Assembly (NCBI GenBank): GCA_910577335.1
Contig: CAJTMJ010000002.1
Span: forward strand, 1-64,000
Direction of reading: 5' to 3'
Length of the DNA stretch: 64,000 bases
DNA from: an uncultured Duncaniella sp.
GTDB lineage: Bacteria; Bacteroidota; Bacteroidia; Bacteroidales; Muribaculaceae
The notes beneath the pieces are model-generated. The model saw nothing but the letters and a program-made list of their open reading frames with translations, ran no database searches and was not told the origin of the DNA. Below, one piece after another: positions 24,379-33,425 of the stretch. Every line of letters starts with the position of its first letter. Position 1 is the first letter of the stretch. The position numbers and the translations under genes were made by a program.

Positions 24379-24581
24379 CAAGAGATAATTTCAAGCGGGC
24401 ATTGGAGATAGAAAATGAATTATCCCAGCTCCGACCTCTGCAAAGAGAAATAGAAAAGAATACGCCCTATAATCTCTATTTCGGCACAACGCTCTGCGTA
24501 CATGACGGAGTGTGTAACGCCGCACTAGATTATGTCTACAGCCGAATGGTAGAACTGAATAAAGAATTTAACGAATTATGA
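24375..24581 (+). CDS. small coiled phage protein, unknown
   Basis: 68 aa from ATG 24375, which overlaps the previous stop (ATGA); an upstream in-frame extension reads as a shadow of the DUF551 gene. Mostly helical (FKRALEIENELSQLRPLQREIEKN, VYSRMVELNKEFNEL). Overlaps the next ATG by 4 nt. Confidence 0.55.
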   Translation: MTRDNFKRALEIENELSQLRPLQREIEKNTPYNLYFGTTLCVHDGVCNAALDYVYSRMVELNKEFNEL

Positions 24582-24964
24582 AAATAACCCTAACCCCAGA
24601 GCAGTCCGCAATACTCATAGCCAAAGGCATAAGCGCGGAAAAGGCGAGCAGACAAGGTGAAAGAATATACAAGACTGTTGAGCTTCAAAACGGCTCGATA
24701 AAGAGAGTATTTGACGGCTATGAGCCAATCTTCACCCTCGCAGATGTTTGCTCGTTGCTCCCGAAAGAGGTTGTAACCGACACAATCATGTGCGATGATG
24801 ACGTATGCCCGATAAGCATAAGGTGGGATAAAAACTGCCAAAAATGGTTTGTCGGATATGACCTTGTTCCGCACCCTGTTGGTGTCGGAGTAGATTCAGA
24901 ACTCATTGACGCATTATTCTCAACCCTCTGTTGGGTTATCGAACAGAATTTGCTAACGAAGTAA
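24578..24964 (+). CDS. hypothetical phage protein
   Basis: 128 aa, no named domain. It contains ITLTPEQSAILIAKGISAEKAS and a later beta-rich region with two Cys (CDDDVCPISIRWDKNCQKWFVGYDLV). Coupled to its upstream neighbour by a 4-nt overlap. Function unknown. Confidence 0.55.
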   Translation: MKITLTPEQSAILIAKGISAEKASRQGERIYKTVELQNGSIKRVFDGYEPIFTLADVCSLLPKEVVTDTIMCDDDVCPISIRWDKNCQKWFVGYDLVPHPVGVGVDSELIDALFSTLCWVIEQNLLTK

Positions 24965-24975
24965 ACTTCGCGAAG

Positions 24976-25098
24976 ATGACAGTAAAAGAACTGCGCAAAT
25001 CACTAACGCAGGATGAGATTGCCAAAATCAAAGCAGCTCTGTCCATGCAAGACTGTCTTAATAAAGCATACTATCACAAACAAATAGAGAACAAATAA
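24976..25098 (+). CDS. 40-aa small protein, unknown
   Basis: MTVKELRKSLTQDEIAKIKA then a helical Lys-rich tail to IENK. It starts 11 nt after the preceding stop in an otherwise empty 190-bp gap. Helical, basic, with a coherent composition; possibly a real small phage protein. Confidence 0.4.
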   Translation: MTVKELRKSLTQDEIAKIKAALSMQDCLNKAYYHKQIENK

Positions 25099-25156
25099 TT
25101 AAGTCTGAAAATAAAATTTAAAGTAACTTAATAATATAAATTAAATCAGATTAAAA

Positions 25157-25366
25157 ATGAATTGGAGAAGAATGACATTAGATCCGGGAATGATCGGGAT
25201 GAGGGTTCTGGTCAAAGCAAGGTCGCCCATTGGGAGGGAATCACACTTTTGCGGTGTGGTAAGGCATTATGGCGGGAGTTATGCCGTGAAGAGCGATGAC
25301 GGATCGCACCATTACTTCCGCAAAGGCACAGAGTATTATTACCTGAATATCGATGAGGTAAAGTGA
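25157..25366 (+). CDS. small phage protein, SH3-like pattern
   Basis: 69 aa. GMIGMRVLVKARSPIGRESHFCGVVRHYGGSYAVKSDDGSHHYFR looks like a small five-stranded barrel. A GTGA overlap joins it to the next gene. Function unknown. Confidence 0.5.
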   Translation: MNWRRMTLDPGMIGMRVLVKARSPIGRESHFCGVVRHYGGSYAVKSDDGSHHYFRKGTEYYYLNIDEVK

Positions 25367-25557
25367 GCAGGGAGAAGGCAAGGGAATTTTTCGAGTATGT
25401 CAAGATGATGCGTGACACACAGCGCAAATGGGAGGTGCTTCGAGACAAAGATTTCCTCATAAGCAAACGATATTGGGAAAACAAGGTTGACACCATAATA
25501 GAGCAAACCATGCGCACCCTTGAAAAGATTGAAAACACAGCGAATAACAAACAATGA
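25363..25557 (+). CDS. small helical phage protein (GTG start)
   Basis: 64 aa, charged and helical throughout (KAREFFEYVKMMRDTQRKWEVLRDKDFL, VDTIIEQTMRTLEKIENT). The GTG start overlaps the upstream stop, and its own stop overlaps the ATG of the RuvC-like gene, so it is embedded in the operon. Confidence 0.5.
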   Translation: MSREKAREFFEYVKMMRDTQRKWEVLRDKDFLISKRYWENKVDTIIEQTMRTLEKIENTANNKQ

Positions 25558-26063
25558 AAACAACACAAAGAATTATAATTGGCATTGACCCTGACGTGGA
25601 AGAGTCAGGAGTGGGCGTTATGAGTCTCGCAACCGAGACCCCCACCTTCTGCATGAAGTCGATGAAGCTTCCGGCATTAATCGACTGGCTAAGGATGATG
25701 CGTGAATGCACTGAACTCCCTATGGTGGTGGTTGTGGAAGCCGGATGGCTGAATCAGTCCAACTGGCATCTTTCGCCCCGTGACACACGTGCAGCTGCGG
25801 CAGCCAAGGGAAGGCAAGCCGGACGCAATCATCAGATAGGAATCGACATTTGTTCCTTCCTTCGTCATTTGGGTATGACCTATAAGGAAAAACGACCTTT
25901 GGTCAAATGCTGGCGTGGCAAGGATAGGAAAATCACACACGAGGAGCTTTACAACATCTGCCGTAACATCAACGGTGCGGGTATATACGGACGAACCAAT
26001 CAGGAGGAGCGAGATGCGTTGCTTCTTGCCATAGATGAGAGCGGATTGCCTATAAGAGTTTAA
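25554..26063 (+). CDS. RuvC-like Holliday-junction resolvase / RNase H-fold nuclease
   Basis: 169 aa. The first strand IIIGIDPDVEESGVGVM gives D12; VVVVEAGW gives E62; the C-terminal NQEERDALLLAID gives D154, the acidic spacing of RuvC-type nucleases. GRQAGRNHQIGIDICSFLRHLG fits the helical region found in RuvC. It probably resolves branched phage DNA before packaging, placed just ahead of the antirepressor and terminase genes. Confidence 0.8.
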   Translation: MKTTQRIIIGIDPDVEESGVGVMSLATETPTFCMKSMKLPALIDWLRMMRECTELPMVVVVEAGWLNQSNWHLSPRDTRAAAAAKGRQAGRNHQIGIDICSFLRHLGMTYKEKRPLVKCWRGKDRKITHEELYNICRNINGAGIYGRTNQEERDALLLAIDESGLPIRV

Positions 26064-26084
26064 ACAATCTAATACGGTCATATT

Positions 26085-26888
26085 ATGAATAAACAAATCC
26101 AAATTTTCAATAATCCACAGTTCGGTGATGTAAGAGTTACAATTGCCGAAAACGATAAGCCCATGTTTTGTCTTTCCGATGTTTGCAAGGCATTGGAATT
26201 AACAAATCCAGCGATGGTAAAGACAAGATTGTCATCAAAGGGTATAAGTAATGCTGACACCCTCACCAAGGGCGGAATACAATCACTTACTTACATCAAT
26301 GAAGCTAATCTATACAAGTGCATATTCCAATCACGTAAACCGGAAGCCGAGAAGTTTCAGGATTGGGTATGCGATGAAGTTCTGCCGTCAATCCGCAAGA
26401 CAGGCGGCTACATAGCAGCGAGAGATGAGGAATCGCCTGAGGAGATAATGGCTCGTGCGCTGGTTGTGGCACAGGCTGCTCTTGAACGACAGTCTAAACG
26501 TCTTGCTGAACAATCCGCTAAAATGGACGAGCAGTCGGCTAAGATAGATGAGGATGCGCCAAAGGTGGCTTTTGCCAATGCTATAGTGGCTTCAAAGTCA
26601 TCGTGCCTTATAGGTGAGTTAGCCAAGATCATAACTCAAAACGGTAAAGCGATAGGTCAGAACCGTTTGTTTGTGTGGATGAGGAAAAACGGTTATCTCG
26701 GCACTAAGGGCGAGAGATATAACATCCCGCAGCAGCAATACATCGAGCAAGGATTGTTCGAACTTAAGAAAGGTGTCCGGTCAGGAAGTGACGGCGTGAT
26801 GAAAACAACCATCACTCCCAAGGTGACAGCGAAAGGACAGGAGTATTTCATAAATAAGTTTCTCACTCTTGGCACTTCCAATTGCTGA
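26085..26888 (+). CDS. phage antirepressor (BRO-N plus KilA-C/ANT domain)
   Basis: 267 aa. The Bro-N domain (about 5-105: FGDVRVTIAENDKPMFCLSDVCKALEL, INEANLYKCIFQSRKPEAEKFQDWVCDEVLPSIRKTGGYI) precedes a coiled linker with AEQSAKMDEQSAKIDE repeats and a C-terminal ANT/KilA-C domain (about 165-260: IGELAKIITQNGKAIGQNRLFVWMRKNGYLG). Such proteins oppose the repressor and promote lytic growth. It is transcribed with the early operon, consistent with that role. Confidence 0.9.
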   Translation: MNKQIQIFNNPQFGDVRVTIAENDKPMFCLSDVCKALELTNPAMVKTRLSSKGISNADTLTKGGIQSLTYINEANLYKCIFQSRKPEAEKFQDWVCDEVLPSIRKTGGYIAARDEESPEEIMARALVVAQAALERQSKRLAEQSAKMDEQSAKIDEDAPKVAFANAIVASKSSCLIGELAKIITQNGKAIGQNRLFVWMRKNGYLGTKGERYNIPQQQYIEQGLFELKKGVRSGSDGVMKTTITPKVTAKGQEYFINKFLTLGTSNC

Positions 26889-26890
26889 CT

Positions 26891-27235
26891 ATGGCTAAAG
26901 ACAAGGATTATAACAAGATGATCCATTCCTCACGCTGGGTCAAGCTGCGCAGATCAGTGCTTAGCGGTGAGCCGTTGTGTCGCAGATGCAAGGCGCAGGG
27001 CTTTATCACTCTTGCAGTTGAGTTGCACCACATAATACCTGTGGAGGAAGGTTTGACTATAGCCGATAAGGAACGCCTAATGTTCAATCCATCCAACCTC
27101 ATGCCGTTGTGTCACCGATGCCACGTTGACATCCACATTGAGTTAGGAAGAGGTGGCAAGGAAGCCAACGTTAGACGCACCGGTAAGAAGCTGGAGGAAT
27201 TTAAGAAAAGTTTCACCGCTGACACCGGGGGGTGA
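26891..27235 (+). CDS. HNH endonuclease
   Basis: 114 aa from ATG 26891, 2 nt after the antirepressor stop; a TTG codon at 26882 is a weaker alternative. The HNH motif is complete: LCRRCKAQG (CxxC), ELHHIIPVEEG (HH), NLMPLCHRCHVDIH (N, CxxC, H). HNH proteins beside terminase genes assist cos cleavage in HK97-like phages, so this is probably part of the packaging machinery. Confidence 0.9.
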   Translation: MAKDKDYNKMIHSSRWVKLRRSVLSGEPLCRRCKAQGFITLAVELHHIIPVEEGLTIADKERLMFNPSNLMPLCHRCHVDIHIELGRGGKEANVRRTGKKLEEFKKSFTADTGG

Positions 27236-27251
27236 TTTTTTTTAAGGGCTC

Positions 27252-27324
27252 CCTCCTGCTCCTAAATCTCGCCCGCCGGTTTTTGCACACACGGGCTGAA
27301 AAATCGGGGCTTGGGGGCAGGAGG
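27252..27324. other. nested inverted repeats between HNH and TerS, candidate cos/packaging region
   Basis: CCTCCTGC (27252-27259) pairs with GCAGGAGG (27317-27324), and inside it GCCCG (27271-27275) with CGGGC (27292-27296). Two tandem GGGCGCAC octamers follow at 27359-27374. The gap lies between the HNH gene and the small terminase, where cos sites of HK97-like phages are expected. Functional assignment is inference. Confidence 0.4.
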
Positions 27325-27408
27325 TAAATGGCTCTTGGTTACGCATTTTTCTCGAATCGGGCGCACGGGCGCACGTTCATATTTTCCGCAAGGGGCGAAT
27401 ATTTTGTT

Positions 27409-28122
27409 ATGGAAACGAAAAAAGTTAAATTTTTGGAGGAGCTGGCTAAGGCGTTCGGAATAATATCGGTAGCCTGTCAGTATGCCGGTATATGCCGACG
27501 CACTTATTACCACTGGAAAGACACAGATCCGGATTTCCGCAGGGAAGCCGAGCTGATAATGGAGGTGCAGGGGGATTTCGTGGAAAGTAAGCTGCTTGAA
27601 AACATCAAAGGGAATGATACGCAGTCCATCATCTTCTATTGCAAGACCAAGCTTAAGAAGCGTGGATACACCGAAAAGCCGATTCCCAAGGAGGACTCTG
27701 AGCCGCTACCCGAATACAGTTTGCCTGACAGTCCAGACCCCGCACCTCAGGTAAAACCGGAAGTTCTTAAGAAGGTCGAAAACAAGAAGAAATACCTTGT
27801 GCGGCTGCTTAAGAAGGAGGGCAAATACACAGCAGAGCTCAGTATGCAAGCCGGATTGGTGGCTCAGCTTCTTGTCAAGACCGAGATGCTTGCGGATGAG
27901 GTATTTGCCGAAACCCACGAGGCGGTTTCTGTAGAGTACAGCCGTGAAGGGAATAAAAGGGAAAGCGTGAGTGTCAAGGAGCGTCTATACCTCGATTACG
28001 TCTCTAAAAGCCAGCGGGCTTTACGAGCATTGGGGATGAACACAGATGCAAGGGAAAGGAAAGGTGACGGCAAAGACAGTTTGGATGATTTCTTGAACCG
28101 GTTCAGGGATGATGATGATTGA
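27409..28122 (+). CDS. phage terminase small subunit
   Basis: 237 aa from ATG 27409. An earlier ATG at 27328 has a perfect AGGAGG only 3 nt before it, but the residues it adds look non-coding. The N-terminal helix-turn-helix (FLEELAKAFGIISVACQYAGICRRTYYHWKDTDPDFRREAE) is typical of TerS DNA-recognition domains; the middle is Pro-rich and the C-terminal part (KERLYLDYVSKSQRALRALGMN) helical. It recognises phage DNA for the large subunit, whose gene overlaps by 4 nt. Confidence 0.8.
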   Translation: METKKVKFLEELAKAFGIISVACQYAGICRRTYYHWKDTDPDFRREAELIMEVQGDFVESKLLENIKGNDTQSIIFYCKTKLKKRGYTEKPIPKEDSEPLPEYSLPDSPDPAPQVKPEVLKKVENKKKYLVRLLKKEGKYTAELSMQAGLVAQLLVKTEMLADEVFAETHEAVSVEYSREGNKRESVSVKERLYLDYVSKSQRALRALGMNTDARERKGDGKDSLDDFLNRFRDDDD

Positions 28123-29867
28123 TGACTGAGGAGGAAAAGAAGATAGCACGTGATTTGAAAGCGAGGATCGTTATGGAGCTTGAGGGAATGCGCCCGACGA
28201 TTCTTGACCGATACGGCTATGCGCTCACCGACACTGACGGGCGCATAGCCGAGTACGTATGCGGTGTCATCGATTCGCCCGAAAAACATAATCTGTATGA
28301 AATCCTCTCAGTGCGCCGTTTCATTCAAATGCTTGATAAGTATCAATGGAAGCCAAAAAGGGTAAAGCGTTTCTTCAAGCTTTACGAGACACTGCGATTC
28401 AACGGCACCAAGGGTCGCCAGCGGTATAAACTCACCCCCGTGCAATGCTTCCAGTTTGCGAATATCTATGGACTTGCCGACCAAAAAGGACGCAGGTTGA
28501 TACGAACCGCCTATCTTTTCGTCCCACGAAAATTCAGCAAGACAACATCGGCGGCTGCGCTGGCAGTTGATGACATGCTTTTCGGTGACAACAACGCACA
28601 GTCGTATGTGGGTGCGAACTCGTACGAACAGGCTAAAATCTGTTTCAACGAGATTCGAGAGATCATGAAGGACATCGACCGATCGGGACGGCATTTTCAG
28701 GTCAACCGTGAAAAGATTTCGTTCAAAGACCGTGGGCGTGACAGCTTCATAAGATGCCTTACTGCAAACGCCCGCACACAGGACGGTCTAAACGCCTCGC
28801 TTGTGATAATGGACGAATACGCCCAAGCCCGCAACACGGCTGGGAAAAACGGTGCTGACCTGAAAAACACCCTCACATCCTCCATGGGAGCACGTTTACA
28901 ACCTCTGACCGTCATCATAACGACAGCCAGCGAGGTTATAGATGGTCCTTTCGCCCACGAGCTTGAAGGGGTGAAAAGGGTGCTCCGTGGCGAGAGCGAG
29001 GCAGACACTATGTTTGCTTCCATCTTCATGCCTGACGTGGATGACCGGGAGGATGATCCCGCAACATGGGCGAAAGTCCAGCCCCATCTGGGAATTACGG
29101 TTCAGTCGGATTACTACGAAAAGGAATGGGAAAACGCCCGGATGTCAGCCGAGAATATGATGGTATTCCGTACCAAACTGCTGAATATATTCACGATAAA
29201 CGAGGCTAAGAGGTGGTTCAGCTACGAGAAAGCAAGGGAGCTTATGTGTGGCTTTGACATAGACAAGGTGCGAAGCTTCCCGTTTTGCGCAGTGGCGTTT
29301 GACCTTTCGGTTCATGATGATTTCAGTGCGGTGTCATACACTATTTATTCCGAGTCTGAGAAAAAATTCTATTCCCACTCTGAGTACTATTTCCCCGAAG
29401 GCGCATTGCCCGGACATCCAAACGAGGCTCTTTACCGAACTTGGCACGATGAGGGCTACTTGAAATTCTGCAAGGGTGACTGTATCGATGTGCGGATGAT
29501 AGCTGACGATATAATCAGACGCACAAAAAATCTCAATGTCATCGCCATCGGTTATGACAAATACAAGGCGCAGGATCTTGTCAACATTCTAAGCGCAGCG
29601 GGAGGATCGGGTGTGCTGACCCCGTATTCTCAGACTATCGGATCGTTCAACCTCCCTGTGGAAGCTTTTGAGATGCTTGCCTATATGTCACCGCCACGTA
29701 TCGGGCTGAACAACAATCCGATAAACGCATACTGTCTTACCAATTCGGTCATTATGACTGACAACCTTGAGAACAAAAAGCCGATGAAGTGTAGCGACAA
29801 CCAAAAGATTGACGGTGCAATCACCATGCTCATGACTATAGGCTTGTTGAACTCGTTCAAACGTTAA
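28119..29867 (+). CDS. phage terminase large subunit
   Basis: 582 aa. The ATPase domain has a Walker A-like VPRKFSKTTSAA (about 135-147) and a Walker B VIMDEYAQ (about 230). The nuclease domain begins with AFDLSVHDDFSAVSY (acidic, about 395) and carries a later VIAIGYDKYKAQDL acidic region. This is the HK97/Terminase_1 type. It translocates DNA into the prohead and cuts genome ends, with TerS and HNH encoded just upstream. Confidence 0.93.
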   Translation: MMTEEEKKIARDLKARIVMELEGMRPTILDRYGYALTDTDGRIAEYVCGVIDSPEKHNLYEILSVRRFIQMLDKYQWKPKRVKRFFKLYETLRFNGTKGRQRYKLTPVQCFQFANIYGLADQKGRRLIRTAYLFVPRKFSKTTSAAALAVDDMLFGDNNAQSYVGANSYEQAKICFNEIREIMKDIDRSGRHFQVNREKISFKDRGRDSFIRCLTANARTQDGLNASLVIMDEYAQARNTAGKNGADLKNTLTSSMGARLQPLTVIITTASEVIDGPFAHELEGVKRVLRGESEADTMFASIFMPDVDDREDDPATWAKVQPHLGITVQSDYYEKEWENARMSAENMMVFRTKLLNIFTINEAKRWFSYEKARELMCGFDIDKVRSFPFCAVAFDLSVHDDFSAVSYTIYSESEKKFYSHSEYYFPEGALPGHPNEALYRTWHDEGYLKFCKGDCIDVRMIADDIIRRTKNLNVIAIGYDKYKAQDLVNILSAAGGSGVLTPYSQTIGSFNLPVEAFEMLAYMSPPRIGLNNNPINAYCLTNSVIMTDNLENKKPMKCSDNQKIDGAITMLMTIGLLNSFKR

Positions 29868-29913
29868 AAAATTTAATGTGCAATTTTTATGCCCAACATT
29901 GTTAAAAATTGAT

Positions 29914-29921
29914 TATCTTTG
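29914..29921 (+). promoter_or_regulatory. putative -7 box before the portal gene
   Basis: TATCTTTG fits TAnnTTTG in the 111-bp gap between TerL and portal; no consensus -33 is visible. It may start a late structural transcript. Confidence 0.4.
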
Positions 29922-29978
29922 CAGTATCCATTGTCACACACACGATTATAGGGTTTAGATTTATTTTTAGGGTTATTT

Positions 29979-31232
29979 ATGGGATTAATTTCCACGTTCG
30001 TAAAATGGATCAGACGGGAAAGTTCAGGCAAAGCCGAACCGACTGCCGAGCAGCGTCAACCACGTACAGGTTATACGTGGTTGACTTCCGAGCATGGGGC
30101 GTTATGCATCAGCTCGGTATTCCGCTGCGTCAAGCTGTTGTCTGAAAGTGTGGCTAACCTGCCGATGCAATACATGAGACAGCGTAACGGAATTTTCGTC
30201 GAGGACATTTCAAATAGGCTCCATTACCTGCTCACGGTACAGCCTAACCCGGCGCAAAGCTCATTCGATTTTTGGAAGCAGGCGGTGCAAAACGTACTCC
30301 TTGACGGTAACGCCTACATAGTGCCAGTGTACTACATGGGGGACATTAACGTCCTCGTGCTTTGCGGACGGGGCACAGTGGGACATGACATCGCACAGGA
30401 TGTGTATACTGTATGTGACTATGTCAACGGGATAAACGGGGTCTTTCATGAAAATGAGATTATCCACCTCAAAGGATTCACCATAGACGGGAAACACGGG
30501 TTGAGCGTGCTGTCGTACGCACGCCTGACAACCACCATAGCGTCTACCGGCGACCGTGAGACGTTAAACCGGTTTGAGACCGGGGGCAATGTGCGTGGTC
30601 TTATCGGCAAAAGCACTTCGGCTGTGCAGGGATTCGGGGAATATCAGACAGAGCAATTGCAAAAACTTGCGGCGGACACAAGCATACGAATACAGGAACA
30701 ACCGATAGTCGCCGTTCCCGGCGATGTTGACTTCAAACAGTTCTCTCTCAGTTCCACCGACATGCAGTTTCTTGAGTCACGTAAATTCGGAGTCAGGGAA
30801 ATCTGCCGCTTCTTCGGAGTGCATCCCTCATTCGTGTTCGATGACACCAGCAACAATTACAAAAGTGCCGAGATGGCGAATGTGGCATTCTTGAGCAACA
30901 CATTAAATCCGATTCTCAGGCAGATAGAATGCGAGCTTCACCGAAAGCTGGTACCGCACAGCCTTTGCTGCAAATACAAGTTCCAGTTCAACCGCTTCGG
31001 GCTTTACGCCTGTGACCTCGAAAGCAAGGCGAAATATCAGGCACAGATGCTCGCCACCGGACTTTACACGGTGAACGAGCTGAGGAGGTTGGAAAACCGC
31101 CCCGCCATTGACGGTGGCGACCGTGCTTTCATCTCGGCTAACCTCAAGGGGATTGACGAACCTTTCACACAAACGGCGACCATGCCGGAAAAGACAGATG
31201 ACAAAACCGATGGAAAAGAAGGAGAAAACTAA
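29979..31232 (+). CDS. phage portal protein, HK97 family
   Basis: 417 aa, standard length. Seen: SVFRCVKLLSESVANLPMQYM (N-terminal), PNPAQSSFDFWKQAVQNVLLDGNAYIVPVY, ENEIIHLKGF, and SRKFGVREICRFFGVHPSFVFDDTSNNYKSAEMANVAFL near residues 265-310. It forms the dodecameric DNA channel of the capsid vertex. It is followed with overlap by the protease and then the capsid gene, the HK97 order. Confidence 0.93.
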   Translation: MGLISTFVKWIRRESSGKAEPTAEQRQPRTGYTWLTSEHGALCISSVFRCVKLLSESVANLPMQYMRQRNGIFVEDISNRLHYLLTVQPNPAQSSFDFWKQAVQNVLLDGNAYIVPVYYMGDINVLVLCGRGTVGHDIAQDVYTVCDYVNGINGVFHENEIIHLKGFTIDGKHGLSVLSYARLTTTIASTGDRETLNRFETGGNVRGLIGKSTSAVQGFGEYQTEQLQKLAADTSIRIQEQPIVAVPGDVDFKQFSLSSTDMQFLESRKFGVREICRFFGVHPSFVFDDTSNNYKSAEMANVAFLSNTLNPILRQIECELHRKLVPHSLCCKYKFQFNRFGLYACDLESKAKYQAQMLATGLYTVNELRRLENRPAIDGGDRAFISANLKGIDEPFTQTATMPEKTDDKTDGKEGEN

Positions 31233-31896
31233 ATTTACGAGATGCACCACTGCCGCAAACCTCCATGTGCGTGAGACCGGGGACGGGGAGACACCGAGCC
31301 GTGTCATTACCGGGTATGCAATCCTCTTTGGCGTGGAATCAGTGCCACTGTGGAGCGATAATGACAGTGAGGCACGTGAGATCATCGCCCCTGAAGCCAT
31401 AACCAAGGAGCTTCTTGACGGCTGCGACATCAAATTCACAATGTTCCATGACCGCCAGCTCATACTTGCCCGGTCACGTGAAGGTAAGGGGACGCTGAAA
31501 TATGATGTCGATGATAAGGGGGTTAGTTTTGAGTTCGAGGCTCCAGCCACAATCGACGGCGACAAGGCTTTGGAACTTGTGCGCAGGGGGGATTTGTCGG
31601 GCTGCAGTTTCGCATTCACCACCGACTACTGGGATGCGCAATGCGTGGAGCGCACAGTGAAACGTGTGGATAACCGAAGTCACATCACATACACAGTGAG
31701 AGCCATCGATGCGGTCCATGATTTCACGCTCGCAGCCGATCCGGCATATCCGGAGACATCGGTCGAATCGAGGGAACTTGAGAACCTCCGGAAGGACGCT
31801 TTGGGCGGCGGTGGTAAAACTGAAAAAAGCGAATCGGAGACTGTTAAAGCTCAAATCAGGGAAATGAGAGCTTTAGCCGGCAAAAGAATAGTTTAG
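31210..31896 (+). CDS. HK97-family prohead protease
   Basis: 228 aa from ATG 31210, overlapping the portal end by 23 nt (31198 is an alternative). The family pattern is present: TGYAILFGVESVPL, DIKFTMFHDRQLILARS with the catalytic His, and RRGDLSGCSFAFTT with the catalytic Ser, then AIDAVHDFTLAADPAYPETSV. It processes capsid and itself within the prohead. Confidence 0.9.
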   Translation: MEKKEKTKFTRCTTAANLHVRETGDGETPSRVITGYAILFGVESVPLWSDNDSEAREIIAPEAITKELLDGCDIKFTMFHDRQLILARSREGKGTLKYDVDDKGVSFEFEAPATIDGDKALELVRRGDLSGCSFAFTTDYWDAQCVERTVKRVDNRSHITYTVRAIDAVHDFTLAADPAYPETSVESRELENLRKDALGGGGKTEKSESETVKAQIREMRALAGKRIV

Positions 31897-31920
31897 ATAG
31901 AATCCGTTAATTTTTTTGAT

Positions 31921-33075
31921 ATGAAGAAAGAAAAGACAGTAAATGTGCGTGAGCTAATAGCCCGCCATCAGGAAATCACATTCCGAATCGGCGAGATCGC
32001 CGACGCTTGCGAGGCTGAAAAGCGTGAGCGCACACAAGAGGAGGATGACGAGTATCATTCCCTCAAACGTGAGGACCAATTGCTCATTATGAAGATGGAT
32101 GTCCTCTCCAACGCATCTTTGAGGGACGTTCATGTGCCCGATGCGGACAAGATGCTGCGTGACTCATTGGCTGACAAGCAGCAGGTCACCGTGATGCTGA
32201 TGCGTGACACAGCCATTCAGATGTCATCGTCGCTTGAGGGAACGGGCATTATTCCCATTCAGGAGCAGGAGATGCTCAAGCCGCTCCGTGCAGGTCTCAT
32301 TTGGGATAAGGTCGGTCTCAGAATCCGCAGCTTCCTTGCGGGCACGGAGTTGCGCTGGCCCAAGCATGGCAAGGCTAAGGCGAGATTCCTTGACGAGGGA
32401 GAGCGTATCGAGGACGGTAAAATCGACTTCGACAAGCTCAATGTCACCCCACGCCGCCTCGGATGCGCAATTCCGATAACACGTGAGACTCTCGATGACT
32501 CACAGGGCGTTGTGGAAGGCGTTGTGCGTGAGGAAATGCCGGCTGCGGTGATCGATTGCGTCAACGAGGCTCTTTTCACCACATCCTCGACTTACACCGA
32601 TGGCAAAGGATCTGAGCAGCCACGCAAGGTGTACGGACCTTTCGTGGAAGCCGCAAAGAATCCCGTGTTATTCGCCGGAGCTGTCCCCACCCGCCGTGAG
32701 CTTCTTAAAATGAAGAGCAAAGTGGCAAAATCGGGTATTAAGGTCATTGCGCCGTGCTGGGTCATGACCGAGGACATGAAGACCGAGCTTGAAGCCACTC
32801 CGCTTGATCCCGGAAGCGGTCGTTTCCTGTGCGAGAACGACACCGTGCTTGGAGTACCTGTGTATGTGACACCTGAAATCGGCGAGGGAAACATCGGTTA
32901 CGGAGACTGGAGCTATCAGGCTGCGGGCTTCTTCGGTCCGATGAACATGACAGTGGATCCGTTCACCCTCGCACGTCAGAACGCAACCGACTTCGTGCTG
33001 AACACCCGGTTTGCGACAACCACCCTTTATGAGGAGGCATTTGTTTTGGGCAAGGCGAAAGCCGACGCTGTCTAA
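31921..33075 (+). CDS. major capsid protein, HK97 family
   Basis: 384 aa. An N-terminal charged helical delta-like domain (about 1-90: VNVRELIARHQEITFRIGEIADACEAEKRE) is likely removed by the adjacent protease. The HK97 fold follows: GTGIIPIQEQEMLKPLRAGLIWDKVGLRIRS, RLGCAIPITRETLDDSQGVVEGVVREEMPAAVIDCVNEALF, and the C-terminal NATDFVLNTRFATTTLYEEAFVLGK. It builds the icosahedral head. Confidence 0.93.
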   Translation: MKKEKTVNVRELIARHQEITFRIGEIADACEAEKRERTQEEDDEYHSLKREDQLLIMKMDVLSNASLRDVHVPDADKMLRDSLADKQQVTVMLMRDTAIQMSSSLEGTGIIPIQEQEMLKPLRAGLIWDKVGLRIRSFLAGTELRWPKHGKAKARFLDEGERIEDGKIDFDKLNVTPRRLGCAIPITRETLDDSQGVVEGVVREEMPAAVIDCVNEALFTTSSTYTDGKGSEQPRKVYGPFVEAAKNPVLFAGAVPTRRELLKMKSKVAKSGIKVIAPCWVMTEDMKTELEATPLDPGSGRFLCENDTVLGVPVYVTPEIGEGNIGYGDWSYQAAGFFGPMNMTVDPFTLARQNATDFVLNTRFATTTLYEEAFVLGKAKADAV

Positions 33076-33119
33076 TCCGGAGGCGATAACACCACATAAC
33101 GATCTTTATCCTGAGTATT

Positions 33120-33425
33120 ATGGCTGTTGTGAGCTTGGAACTGTTTAAAAAGCATGTGTATGCCGATGATTTTACCGGTGATGACGTGTACTTGCAGCAT
33201 CTTTTGGATACTGCCGAGATCGCTGTCATCAATGCTACCCACCGTTCGATGGAGGAAATTTACGACACATACGGTGAATTTCCCCTCCCGCTGAAACATG
33301 CGGTGATGATGGTGGCGGCGCACTGGTATAACCAAAGGGAAAGCGTAAGCTCAGTGCAGATGCACACAGTTCCGGGCACACTTCAGGCATTGGTCAAACC
33401 ATACGTCAAACTCGTTGAAGGATGA
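33120..33425 (+). CDS. head-tail connector protein (gp6-like)
   Basis: 101 aa. Pattern VSLELFKKHVYADDFTGDDVYLQHLLDTAEIAVINA then FPLPLKHAVMMVAAHWYNQRESVS is the gp6/Phage_connect_1 helical fold. It forms the ring below the portal. It overlaps the next gene by 4 nt. Confidence 0.85.
   Translation: MAVVSLELFKKHVYADDFTGDDVYLQHLLDTAEIAVINATHRSMEEIYDTYGEFPLPLKHAVMMVAAHWYNQRESVSSVQMHTVPGTLQALVKPYVKLVEG

Noticed and set aside
30903..31622. 239-aa open frame on the minus strand
   Set aside because: It lies opposite portal and prohead protease, Ser/Leu-rich with no domain; a shadow of high-GC coding sequence.
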